From an uncultured bacterium (GTDB taxonomy: Bacteria; Bacillota_I; Bacilli_A; RF39; UBA660), in NCBI GenBank assembly GCA_949285775.1, contig CASEAD010000117.1, forward strand, positions 1-8,217: a DNA stretch of 8,217 nucleotides. Reading direction: 5' to 3'. A program made the translations under genes and the position numbers. The first letter of the stretch is position 1. Each line of letters starts with the position of its first letter. Shown piece after piece: positions 1-6,686 of the stretch. Under the pieces are notes generated by a model. That model saw only the letters and a list, made by a program, of their open reading frames with translations. It was not told where the DNA came from and did not search any database.

Positions 1-2
1 TT

Positions 3-314
3 GCTCCTTTTTCTGCTTTAGTTGGTTATGATAAAATGATTAATAATGCAGGAATAATACTTGATAATAAAATATCTCTATCTGAAGACTATCTATCCCT
101 ATTAGATAATAAAATTAATGAAATAAATAAAATCATTAACTTAAAACCATTAGTAACAATTAAATATTTCATACCAAGTAATAATACTAATAAAGGTAAG
201 TATATAACTATAACCAATAATATTAAAAAGATAGATACTATATATAGAGAAATAATATTAGAAGATAATAAAAAAATATGTATAGATAATATAATAGATA
301 TTAAATTAGTATAA
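3..314 (+). CDS. YolD-like protein, C-terminal part (5' end outside window)
   Basis: The frame is open without a stop from the left edge. The first complete codons read A-P-F-S-A-L-V-G-Y-D-K before the Met at position 36, so that Met is internal and the real start lies upstream. The A-P-F-x-A-L-x-G-Y-D block, followed by a short helical stretch, then V-T-I-K-Y-F-I-P, G-K-Y-I-T-I-T and a C-terminal I-x-I-D-N-I-I-D-I, matches the pattern of YolD-like proteins (about 100-120 residues) of Firmicutes. Members of this family are typically encoded next to a Y-family (DinB/UmuC-type) translesion DNA polymerase and are thought to be linked to the SOS response; their biochemical role is not settled. 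That partner is not visible here and would be expected to the left. The family call rests on remembered motif order. The gene ends 30 bp before the MBL gene. Confidence 0.8.
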   Translation, partial: APFSALVGYDKMINNAGIILDNKISLSEDYLSLLDNKINEINKIINLKPLVTIKYFIPSNNTNKGKYITITNNIKKIDTIYREIILEDNKKICIDNIIDIKLV

Positions 315-319
315 ATTTA

Positions 320-328
320 TGATACAAT
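320..328 (+). promoter_or_regulatory. Extended -10 promoter element upstream of the MBL gene
   Basis: TGATACAAT fits the extended -10 consensus TGnTAtAAT. A possible weak -35 (TTAAAT, 301-306) lies 16 bp upstream, inside the end of the YolD-like gene. Transcription would start near 334-336, giving a leader of only about 10 nt that begins at or inside the ribosome binding site AGGTGA (335-340). In so AT-rich a sequence chance matches are common; the position just upstream of an apparent operon start is the main support. Confidence 0.45.
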
Positions 329-344
329 ATAATTAGGTGATTAT

Positions 345-1220
345 ATGGAATTAATACAAGTAGGAAGTAATACTTATTATATAAAGAATAATACTAATAT
401 AGGAGTATATAAAATAGATGATAATAACATTTATCTAATAGATACTGGTAATGATAAAGAAGCAGGTAAGAAAATATTAAAGATAATTAACGAAAATAAT
501 TGGCATGTTTTAGGAATAATAAATACTCATTCTAATGCCGATCATATAGGAGGAAATAAAGTAATACAAGATAGAACTAATTGTAAAGTACTAGCCTATA
601 ACATAGAAAAATCTTTTACAGAGAATCCAATTTTAGAACCATCTTTCTTATATGGAGGCTACCCCTTTAAAGATATAAAAAATAAATTCTTATATGCAAA
701 CAAATCTATAGTTACTTCTATTGAAGATAATTTACCAGAAGGCTTAGAATACTTTTCTTTAAAAGGACATTTCTTTGATATGATAGGAATTAAAACCAGT
801 GATAACGTATATTTTATAGGAGATGCTCTATTTAGTGAGGATACTATTAATAAATATCATATATTCTATATCTATAACGTAGAAGAATACCTTAATTCTC
901 TAGATTATTTAAGTACTTTAAAAGGTAATATATATATCCCATCTCATAATACCGCTACTAAGGATATATCTAATTTAATAAATATTAATAGAAATAAAAT
1001 AGAAGAAATAATAAATGTTATATATGATATATGTAATAATTATATATCCTTTGAAGAAATATTAAAAAGCATATTTGATAAATATAAAATAAATATGAAT
1101 ATTAATCAATACGTATTAATAGGTAGTACAATTAAATCTTATCTATCTTATCTATATGATAATGGTAAATTAATATATGAGTTTATTGATAACAAAATGA
1201 TGTGGAAAAGATGTGATTAG
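345..1220 (+). CDS. MBL-fold metallo-hydrolase
   Basis: A 291-residue metallo-beta-lactamase-fold protein, probably a cytoplasmic hydrolase; the substrate is unknown. The N-terminal half shows the fold's landmarks: L-I-D-T-G (31-35), T-H-S-N-A-D-H-I-G-G (61-70) as the metal motif, G-H-F-F-D-M-I-G (141-148) with the next His at 142, F-I-G-D-A (158-162) with the bridging Asp at 160, and S-H-N (200-202) with the last His at 201. The metal motif is H-x-N-x-D-H rather than the usual H-x-H-x-D-H, so one zinc ligand position is Asn (64). The C-terminal 80 or so residues after 210 are helical and may be a small winged-helix-like tail, as in other MBL hydrolases of this type. The start is set by AGGTGA five bases ahead of the ATG. 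The last codons overlap the region just before the next gene, so it is probably cotranscribed with it. No signal peptide is seen. Confidence 0.85.
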   Translation: MELIQVGSNTYYIKNNTNIGVYKIDDNNIYLIDTGNDKEAGKKILKIINENNWHVLGIINTHSNADHIGGNKVIQDRTNCKVLAYNIEKSFTENPILEPSFLYGGYPFKDIKNKFLYANKSIVTSIEDNLPEGLEYFSLKGHFFDMIGIKTSDNVYFIGDALFSEDTINKYHIFYIYNVEEYLNSLDYLSTLKGNIYIPSHNTATKDISNLININRNKIEEIINVIYDICNNYISFEEILKSIFDKYKINMNINQYVLIGSTIKSYLSYLYDNGKLIYEFIDNKMMWKRCD

Positions 1221-1224
1221 TCAT

Positions 1225-2139
1225 ATGAAAATATTAAGCTTAAAAGAACCATATGCAACTTTAATAAAAGAAAAAAAGAAATTAATTGAAACCAGAAGTT
1301 GGAAAACTAACTATAGAGGAGAATTATATATTCATGCAAGTAAAACTAAAAGTAATTTAAGTAATAAAAGTAATGAATTTAAAAATATGATTAAAAACTT
1401 AGAACAAAAACCTGGATATATTATTTGTAAATGTAAATTAATAGATTGTATTTATATGACAGATAAATATATAGAAGATATAAAGAAAAATAATTATCAA
1501 GAATATATATGTGGTGAATATAAAGAAGGAAGATATGCCTGGATATTAGATAATATTGAAGTATTAGAAGAACCTATACAATCAAAAGGACAACTTGGTA
1601 TTTGGAACTATTATACAGAATTTGATATTATGGAACTTATGCGTGATATCAAGTATGGATGGATGGACGAAGATAATCAGAAACATATCGCCAATTATAC
1701 TTCTTTTCCTTATCATTATAAATTACAAAGTCCAAAAAATGTATTAAAAAATAAATTAGGCGTTTGCTTTGATCAAGTAGAACTGGAAAGATACTATTTT
1801 AAAGGATATGATATCAAAACTTACTTTATTATTTATTATGACGATAATAATTATCCAAATCATACTTTTTTAACTTTTCAGAAAAATAATAAATATTACT
1901 GGTTTGAACATTCATGGGAAATTTATAGAGGAATTCATGAATATAATACTTTAAATGAATTACTTATTGATGTTAAAAAGAAATTTATAGAAACATCATT
2001 AAATAGTGATTATACCTTAGAAAATTTAGCAATGTATGAATATCAGAAACCTGAATATTATATTTCGATGATTGATTTTTATAAACATTGTGAAGAAGGA
2101 AAAGAGATCGATTTAAATAGTTTGGAGAATAAGTTATGA
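1225..2139 (+). CDS. ASCH domain fused to a transglutaminase-like cysteine-peptidase-fold domain
   Basis: A 304-residue two-domain protein. Residues 1-130 are an ASCH domain, the PUA-like fold thought to bind RNA or modified nucleotides: it opens with M-K-I-L-S-L-K-E-P-Y-A, has I-E-T-R-S-W-K-T-N-Y-R-G-E-L-Y-I-H-A (21-38), and ends in K-G-Q-L-G-I-W-N-Y (121-129), where stand-alone ASCH proteins usually stop. Residues 136-304 resemble a stand-alone Firmicute protein of the transglutaminase-like superfamily: L-Q-S-P (167-170), G-V-C-F-D-Q (179-184) with candidate nucleophile Cys181, N-H-T-F-L-T-F (212-218) with candidate His213, and W-F-E-H-S-W (226-231). Whether it cleaves, transfers or only binds is unknown. 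I chose ATG 1225 over an in-frame GTG at 1213: GTGAT at 1213-1217 pairs like the AGGTGAT sites seen elsewhere and sits seven bases before the ATG, and M-K-I-L is the normal start of such ASCH domains. The stop overlaps the next start by four bases (ATGA). Confidence 0.85.
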   Translation: MKILSLKEPYATLIKEKKKLIETRSWKTNYRGELYIHASKTKSNLSNKSNEFKNMIKNLEQKPGYIICKCKLIDCIYMTDKYIEDIKKNNYQEYICGEYKEGRYAWILDNIEVLEEPIQSKGQLGIWNYYTEFDIMELMRDIKYGWMDEDNQKHIANYTSFPYHYKLQSPKNVLKNKLGVCFDQVELERYYFKGYDIKTYFIIYYDDNNYPNHTFLTFQKNNKYYWFEHSWEIYRGIHEYNTLNELLIDVKKKFIETSLNSDYTLENLAMYEYQKPEYYISMIDFYKHCEEGKEIDLNSLENKL

Positions 2140-2852
2140 TAGAGGCAGTTAAGAGTCAAGTTTCTTTGTTATTAGATAAAGATCAAAGTGGTCATGGAAC
2201 GGATCATATAAATAGAGTATTAGATTTATCTTTAAAATTTTGTAAGAAAGAAAAAGCAAATAAAGATATAGTTTCTTTAATAGCGTTACTTCATGATGTA
2301 GATGATTATAAATTATTTGGAATAGATAGTGCCAATAATTTAACAAATGCTAGAGCAATAATGGATCATTGCGGTATTAATTTTGATATTCAACAAGAGG
2401 TGTGTTTTGCCCTTAGGTGTATTGGTTATAGTAAACGTTTAAAAGGGCTTGTTCCAAATACGATAGAAGGTATGGTTGTATCTGATGCTGATATGTGTGA
2501 TGCATTAGGTGCTAATGGTATTTTAAGAGAATATGCTTACTGTATGAACCATAATAAACCATTTTTTGATAAAAATAATTTTCCAACTGATGAACTTATG
2601 AAAACAGAAACAGGAAGTATATGTGCTAATAGTAGCGTTTGTCATATGTTTGAAAAAATATTAAAATTAAGAAGAATGATGCTAACAGAAAGTGGTAAGA
2701 TAGAAGCAGAAATTAGAGAAAAAATAGTAATTGATTTTTTGTATCAGTTATTTAGGGAAGAAGATGCTATAGAGTGGATTGATTACTTAAACCAATACCT
2801 TAAAGAAGAAAGAACCAATTATAGAAAGAGGAAGATTAATTATGATAGATAA
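2136..2852 (+). CDS. HD-domain phosphohydrolase
   Basis: A 238-residue soluble protein of the HD superfamily of metal-dependent phosphohydrolases. The expected H...HD...D set is present: G-H-G-T-D-H-I-N-R-V (19-28) with His24, A-L-L-H-D-V-D-D (50-57) with His53-Asp54, and V-S-D-A-D (115-119) with Asp117. The pattern G-H-G-x-D-H and the length recall the YpgQ/YedJ-type HD proteins; B. subtilis YpgQ is reported to hydrolyse dNTPs to dNMP and pyrophosphate. The present protein differs in its middle part (G-A-N-G-I-L-R, 125-131), so a nucleotide substrate is only an inference. The start codon overlaps the stop of the ASCH-fusion gene (ATGA), which implies translational coupling. The last 11 bases overlap the HAD gene. 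Codon use seems a little richer in CTT, GTT, GCG and CGT than in the genes further right, by eye. Confidence 0.85.
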   Translation: MIEAVKSQVSLLLDKDQSGHGTDHINRVLDLSLKFCKKEKANKDIVSLIALLHDVDDYKLFGIDSANNLTNARAIMDHCGINFDIQQEVCFALRCIGYSKRLKGLVPNTIEGMVVSDADMCDALGANGILREYAYCMNHNKPFFDKNNFPTDELMKTETGSICANSSVCHMFEKILKLRRMMLTESGKIEAEIREKIVIDFLYQLFREEDAIEWIDYLNQYLKEERTNYRKRKINYDR

Positions 2853-3312
2853 ATTAAAAAATAAATATATTTTCTTTGATATAGATGGAACACTATCTGA
2901 ATACAGATATAGAGACTGTATATATAATGGAAAGTGTCCAGAATTAGGATGTCAAACATTAAATGATTTATTATTCAGTGATTTATTTTTAACCGCAAGA
3001 CCACTTAAAACTATGCAAAAAATTATCGAACAATTAGATAGTAATAAAATATTTATATTAGGAACCGTCTTATGTAATAATGAAGCCAAACAAAAATATA
3101 TATGGTTAGAAAAATATTACCCCAATATCAAAAAAGAAAATATTATATTTATAAGCTCAACAATGTTAAAACCAGATGTTATACTAGAATATAGTAAAAG
3201 ATATAATTTAAAATTAAATAATATTGCCTATGTAGACGATAGATTAGATGCCTTAAGAAAAGCAGAAGAACTAGGTATAACCTCATATCACCCTAGTTCC
3301 TTTATCAAGTAA
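2842..3312 (+). CDS. Small HAD-superfamily phosphatase
   Basis: A 156-residue HAD-superfamily hydrolase without a large cap. Motif I is F-F-D-I-D-G-T-L (11-18) with nucleophile Asp13 and acid/base Asp15. Motif II is probably the Thr in I-L-G-T-V (72-76). Motif III is Lys110 in L-K-P-D. Motif IV is Y-V-D-D-R-L-D (130-136) with Asp132 and Asp133. The D-x-D pair in motif I fits a phosphatase (for example a nucleotidase or sugar phosphatase) rather than an ATPase or dehalogenase; the substrate cannot be read from the sequence. A short insert after motif I carries three cysteines (26, 32, 37), which might bind a metal or simply be structural. The start is preceded by AGAGGAAG and overlaps the end of the HD gene by 11 bp, so the two phosphohydrolases are probably made together. 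It is the last gene of the group. Confidence 0.85.
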   Translation: MIDKLKNKYIFFDIDGTLSEYRYRDCIYNGKCPELGCQTLNDLLFSDLFLTARPLKTMQKIIEQLDSNKIFILGTVLCNNEAKQKYIWLEKYYPNIKKENIIFISSTMLKPDVILEYSKRYNLKLNNIAYVDDRLDALRKAEELGITSYHPSSFIK

Positions 3313-3328
3313 TATAAAAAAATTAGAC

Positions 3329-3354
3329 ACTAATAGATAAAGATAATTAGTTTT
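3329..3354 (+). terminator. Weak terminator-like hairpin after the HAD gene
   Basis: ACTAAT (3329-3334) and ATTAGT (3346-3351) form a 6-bp inverted repeat with an 11-nt loop, ending in a run of four T. It lies 16 bp after the HAD stop, before the promoter-like element of the next gene, which is where a terminator would be expected. The stem is short and AT-rich and the T-run is short, so it may be chance in this composition. An overlapping alternative is ATTAG-ACA-CTAAT at 3322-3334, which has no T-run. Confidence 0.25.
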
Positions 3355-3381
3355 AAAGATATAGATTATAATTTATTTTAA

Positions 3382-3390
3382 TGATATAAT
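3382..3390 (+). promoter_or_regulatory. Extended -10 promoter element upstream of the CrtC-like gene
   Basis: TGATATAAT is an exact match to the extended -10 consensus TGnTATAAT. No convincing -35 box is found 16-18 bp upstream, as is usual for extended -10 promoters. The predicted start near 3396-3397 falls directly at the AAAGGA ribosome binding site, so the leader would be about 16 nt. It is placed in the only intergenic gap of more than 80 bp in the window, ahead of a new gene set. Confidence 0.55.
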
Positions 3391-3412
3391 ATATTAAAGG
3401 ATAGTGTTAATT

Positions 3413-4375
3413 ATGAAACAAATAAAATATGATGTAAATAATTTAAAAGATTTTGATACAGAATGGCTATTACATAAAAAATGTAGTGAATGGTGGTATG
3501 CAACCTCTATATTAAAAGATAAAGATAATAATTTATATTCCTGCCAATATACTTTTCTAAGAATGCGATTATTACCTTTCTTAAAGCCATATATTTTAAT
3601 GACTGCTATAACAGATTTTCAAACCAAAAAACATTATTATAATCAAAAATTTACTTTATTAAATAAAAATATTAAAATAGATAAAAATAAGGCTACCTGT
3701 AATGATGCTAGTGTTTTAAAAAATAAAAGTGGTATGATAATAGAATGTAATGGCAATAACTTCTCTTATAAATTAAATATCCAGTATGGAAAAGGTGCTT
3801 ATTGGCACTGTAATAAAGGAAAATTATATATGGGTATAAAAAATGATAAAGAGACAACATTTTATTACTCTTATCCTAATATGCCAACAACAGGGATAAT
3901 TAACATAAATAACCAAAATATAGAAGTAAAAGGTTCTACATGGTTTGATAAACAAGGCGGTACTTTTAATTTTATGAATATTCATACCCACTGGGAATGG
4001 TTTTCTCTAAGATTTTATGATAATGAAGAAATAATGTTATTTAATTTTCCTCAGCAAAATTATTGTGATGGCACATATATAAAAAGTAATTTAACTAGCG
4101 AACGTTTAAATAATTATAGTATGCAACCAATTAAATTTAAAGGAAAAAACGGATATAAATTTTCTTCTGGTTGGGAATTAAAAATACCAAATATTAAAGA
4201 TGAAACTTATAAAATAATACCTATAATAGATGGTCAACTTAACTTAGCATATTTTGAACAGTTATGTTATATTTACAATAAAGATAATAAAGAAGTAGGA
4301 CTATGTTTCACAGAACTATTACCAGGCGTTTATAATAATAAGATAGATGGTAAATTATTATTAAAAAATATTTAA
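3413..4375 (+). CDS. CrtC/AttH-type lipocalin-like protein (carotenoid 1,2-hydratase-like)
   Basis: A 320-residue protein with the hallmarks of the CrtC/AttH superfamily of two linked lipocalin-like barrels. E-W-W-Y-A-T (26-31) is the typical opening motif, Y-Y-S-Y-P-N-M-P-T-T-G (151-161) closes the first barrel, and G-S-T-W-F-D-K-Q (174-181) and H-W-E-W-F-S-L-R-F (193-201) start the second; G-W-E-L-K-I-P (253-259) and the C-terminal G-L-C-F-T-E-L-L-P-G (296-305) fit the rest. Known members include hydratases of carotenoids and kievitone, but most bacterial ones have no proven substrate, so hydratase activity is only inferred. No signal peptide is visible. I chose ATG 3413 rather than an in-frame GTG at 3404, because AAAGGA (3396-3401) is 11 bp from the ATG but only 2 bp from the GTG. 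An SDR gene follows after 33 bp. Confidence 0.8.
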   Translation: MKQIKYDVNNLKDFDTEWLLHKKCSEWWYATSILKDKDNNLYSCQYTFLRMRLLPFLKPYILMTAITDFQTKKHYYNQKFTLLNKNIKIDKNKATCNDASVLKNKSGMIIECNGNNFSYKLNIQYGKGAYWHCNKGKLYMGIKNDKETTFYYSYPNMPTTGIININNQNIEVKGSTWFDKQGGTFNFMNIHTHWEWFSLRFYDNEEIMLFNFPQQNYCDGTYIKSNLTSERLNNYSMQPIKFKGKNGYKFSSGWELKIPNIKDETYKIIPIIDGQLNLAYFEQLCYIYNKDNKEVGLCFTELLPGVYNNKIDGKLLLKNI

Positions 4376-4408
4376 TATATTATATGATTTTATATAAGGA
4401 GAATTATA

Positions 4409-5410
4409 ATGAAAAGAATATATATTGTAACAGGTGCTAATGGCTTCTTAGGCAATAATATTGTAAGAAAGTTAGTCAGTGATAATAATGAGGTCAGAGT
4501 TTTAGTTTTACCTGATGATAAGATAAAATCTTTAGAAGGTATTGATTGTAAAGTATATTATGGAGATATAACCAAGAAAGATAGTTTAAATGATATATTT
4601 TATATAGATAAAGATATAGATATTATTGTTATTCATTGCGCAGCTTTAGTTTATATTAAAAACAAACCAAATCCTAAAGTATATGAAGTAAACGTATTAG
4701 GAACTAAAAATATCATTAGCAAATGTCTGGAAACTAATGCAAGACTTATATATATTAATACTGTTCATTCAATACCAGAGCCTAATAACAATAGAGAAAT
4801 AGTAGAAATAAAGGAATTTAATAAAGATTTAGTCGAGGGAATATACGCTAAGTCTAAAGCAGAGGCGGCTAAAATAGTCATAGAAAATATTAAGAATAAT
4901 GGATTAAACGCAACTATCTTACAACCTTCAGGTATTATAGGACCAGGAGATTATGGTATGACCCATATGACAAGATTGATATTAGAATTAGCTCGAAAAA
5001 AATTACCCGCTATCGTCTCAGGTGGCTATGATTTTGTAGATGTAAGGGATGTCAGTGAAGGAATTATATCGGCTATTGATAATGGAAAAGTAGGAGAGTG
5101 TTATATACTATCTAATAGATATATAACAATCAAAGAAATAGCAGAAGTAATATATAAATATATAGGTACTAAGAAAATACCTATAGTATTACCCATATCT
5201 TTAGTTAAGTTAATTTCTCCATTATGTGAATTATATTATAATATAAAAAAAGAAGTCCCTTTATTTACTAAATATTCCCTATATACATTACAAGCAAAAT
5301 CAAATTTTAGCCATAGTAAAGCTACCAAAGAACTAAATTATACTACTAGAAATCTAGAAGAAACAATTATAGATACAATTAAATGGTTTAAAGATAATAA
5401 TAGACTATAA
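4409..5410 (+). CDS. NAD(P)-dependent extended SDR (epimerase/reductase family)
   Basis: A 333-residue extended short-chain dehydrogenase/reductase. The N-terminal Rossmann motif G-A-N-G-F-L-G (9-15) supplies G-x-x-G-x-x-G; G-D-I-T (52-55) and H-C-A-A (76-79) follow in the usual places. The catalytic Y-x-x-x-K is Tyr146-Lys150, with Thr118 or Ser121 as the third residue, and Q-P-S-G-I-I-G-P-G (172-180) is the substrate-side loop common in dihydroflavonol-reductase-like and 3-beta-HSD-like members. A hydrophobic stretch near 256-276 could be a membrane-contacting helix, as in sterol- or lipid-active relatives. The true substrate (a sugar nucleotide, ketone or isoprenoid) is not given by the sequence. 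The start is clear: AAGGAG lies seven bases upstream. It probably shares a transcript with the CrtC-like gene before it and the zinc-ribbon gene 19 bp after it. Confidence 0.85.
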   Translation: MKRIYIVTGANGFLGNNIVRKLVSDNNEVRVLVLPDDKIKSLEGIDCKVYYGDITKKDSLNDIFYIDKDIDIIVIHCAALVYIKNKPNPKVYEVNVLGTKNIISKCLETNARLIYINTVHSIPEPNNNREIVEIKEFNKDLVEGIYAKSKAEAAKIVIENIKNNGLNATILQPSGIIGPGDYGMTHMTRLILELARKKLPAIVSGGYDFVDVRDVSEGIISAIDNGKVGECYILSNRYITIKEIAEVIYKYIGTKKIPIVLPISLVKLISPLCELYYNIKKEVPLFTKYSLYTLQAKSNFSHSKATKELNYTTRNLEETIIDTIKWFKDNNRL

Positions 5411-5429
5411 AGATAAAGGTGGCGTTAAA

Positions 5430-6662
5430 ATGGATAAAGATATTATGCAAAAAAATATAGAAGTCTTATCAAAAAATAAAACATGTACTAGTTGTGGAGG
5501 AGATATTCATCTCAAGACAGGCATTTGTCCCTATTGTGGCAAACATTTTGTTAATATAGAATATGCTGCTCTAGAATTAAGTAAGTACTTACCAACACTA
5601 GGAAGCAATGAATTAGAGTTAGATGAATTAGCAGTAGGACTATACGCTATTAAAGATGATTTCCCAGAATTAGAAGATTTTATAAGAAAGAATAATCTAG
5701 AAGAAAGAATATTAAAAAAACTAGATAGTATTAATATAAAACTTACTAATGAAGAAGTATTAAGTACTAGTGATGATATATTTTTAAGAAGTTGTCTTAG
5801 CAATGAAATTAGACCAAGTAAAGAATTAAATTATATTAGTGTATTTAGAAATATATTATTAGAACCTAATAAAAAAATAGTTAGTTATGATACTTTTGTA
5901 GAAGTAATGAAATGTTATATTACAGATGTAATGAAAGCAATAAATAATAATAGAATTAAGAAATATAATCCACTATGCGCTATATATGATTTTAAAAGAA
6001 GCAATGACGAAAGATGTGATGGACTAGCCTATAAGAATTTTATTATTAGAATAAATGAAAGTGTAATTAAAGATATATATGATAATAATTATATATTGGA
6101 ACTAGTAACTATTTTTCACGAACTTAGACATATAGGACAAAATATTGCAATTGATACAGGAGAATTTAATGAAGAAATATTAATTTTTATAAAGGATGAG
6201 ATATTAAGAGATTTATGCCATAAAGAGGGCTTTGATTATTATAGAGAAAATTATAAATATCTTGCAAGTGAAATAGATGCAGAAGCTAATGGATTATATT
6301 ATATGATTATATTTATAGAACAGGTTATTGGCTTAAATTTAAAAAATGATGTTAAAAATTCTCTAAACAATGATATTAATAGCATGCTAAAGAAATCTAA
6401 TTTAATAAGAAGAATAAATGGTAAAGAAGACGTTATTAATACATTATTTGATTATTATATAAAAGAACATCCAGAATTCTTAAAAACATATCCTCAGTTA
6501 AACATTGAATATATAGTTGATAATGGAACCGTTAGAAGAAAGAATAGCAGTGAATTATTTGATACTATGATGTTACATAAAGATAATAGCGCTATTAGAG
6601 ATTATTTAACTAAGATTATAGCTATTGAATTAGATAAAGAAAATAGAAAAGTTAATAGATAA
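5430..6662 (+). CDS. Zinc-ribbon protein with an HExxH metallopeptidase-like domain
   Basis: A 410-residue protein I do not recognise as a named family. Near the N-terminus is a zinc ribbon: C-T-S-C-G-G (19-24) and C-P-Y-C-G (33-37), two C-x-x-C pairs 10 residues apart. A helical, acidic middle follows. At 228-236 is I-F-H-E-L-R-H-I-G, a real H-E-x-x-H zinc-binding motif (His230, Glu231, His234), and about 46 residues later S-E-I-D-A-E-A-N-G (280-288) offers Glu281 or Glu285 as a third ligand, the spacing and E-x-x-A-type pattern seen in gluzincin-like peptidases. Together these suggest an active zinc-dependent peptidase, probably cytoplasmic as there is no signal peptide. Its target is unknown; the ribbon may bind a protein or nucleic acid. 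AAAGGTGG sets the start. It ends 24 bp before a small membrane-protein gene that may be cotranscribed. Confidence 0.65.
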   Translation: MDKDIMQKNIEVLSKNKTCTSCGGDIHLKTGICPYCGKHFVNIEYAALELSKYLPTLGSNELELDELAVGLYAIKDDFPELEDFIRKNNLEERILKKLDSINIKLTNEEVLSTSDDIFLRSCLSNEIRPSKELNYISVFRNILLEPNKKIVSYDTFVEVMKCYITDVMKAINNNRIKKYNPLCAIYDFKRSNDERCDGLAYKNFIIRINESVIKDIYDNNYILELVTIFHELRHIGQNIAIDTGEFNEEILIFIKDEILRDLCHKEGFDYYRENYKYLASEIDAEANGLYYMIIFIEQVIGLNLKNDVKNSLNNDINSMLKKSNLIRRINGKEDVINTLFDYYIKEHPEFLKTYPQLNIEYIVDNGTVRRKNSSELFDTMMLHKDNSAIRDYLTKIIAIELDKENRKVNR

Positions 6663-6686
6663 ATATAATTAGAAAGTGAGATTTAT

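Noticed and set aside
36..314. Complete 92-residue gene starting at ATG 36
   Set aside because: The frame continues to the left edge with conserved YolD-type residues, so the Met is internal.
2136..2142. Possible alternative genetic code with TGA as Trp
   Set aside because: The TGA ending the ASCH-fusion gene is followed at once by TAG, so that stop alone does not settle it; but every Trp codon in the window is TGG and no other in-frame TGA occurs, which argues for the standard bacterial code.
2149..2346. Open frame on the - strand, 65 codons
   Set aside because: It lies wholly inside the HD-domain gene, has no ribosome binding site that I can see, and its product is a Leu/Tyr-rich string typical of the antisense of AT-rich coding DNA.
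4376..4399. AT-only inverted repeat (TTATAT...ATATAA) between the CrtC-like and SDR genes
   Set aside because: It is made only of A and T, has no T-run after it and abuts the ribosome binding site; such repeats are expected by chance here.
5531..5803. Open frame on the - strand, 90 codons
   Set aside because: It is antisense to the zinc-ribbon gene, with a Ser/Leu-rich low-complexity product; the + strand frame has clear motifs.
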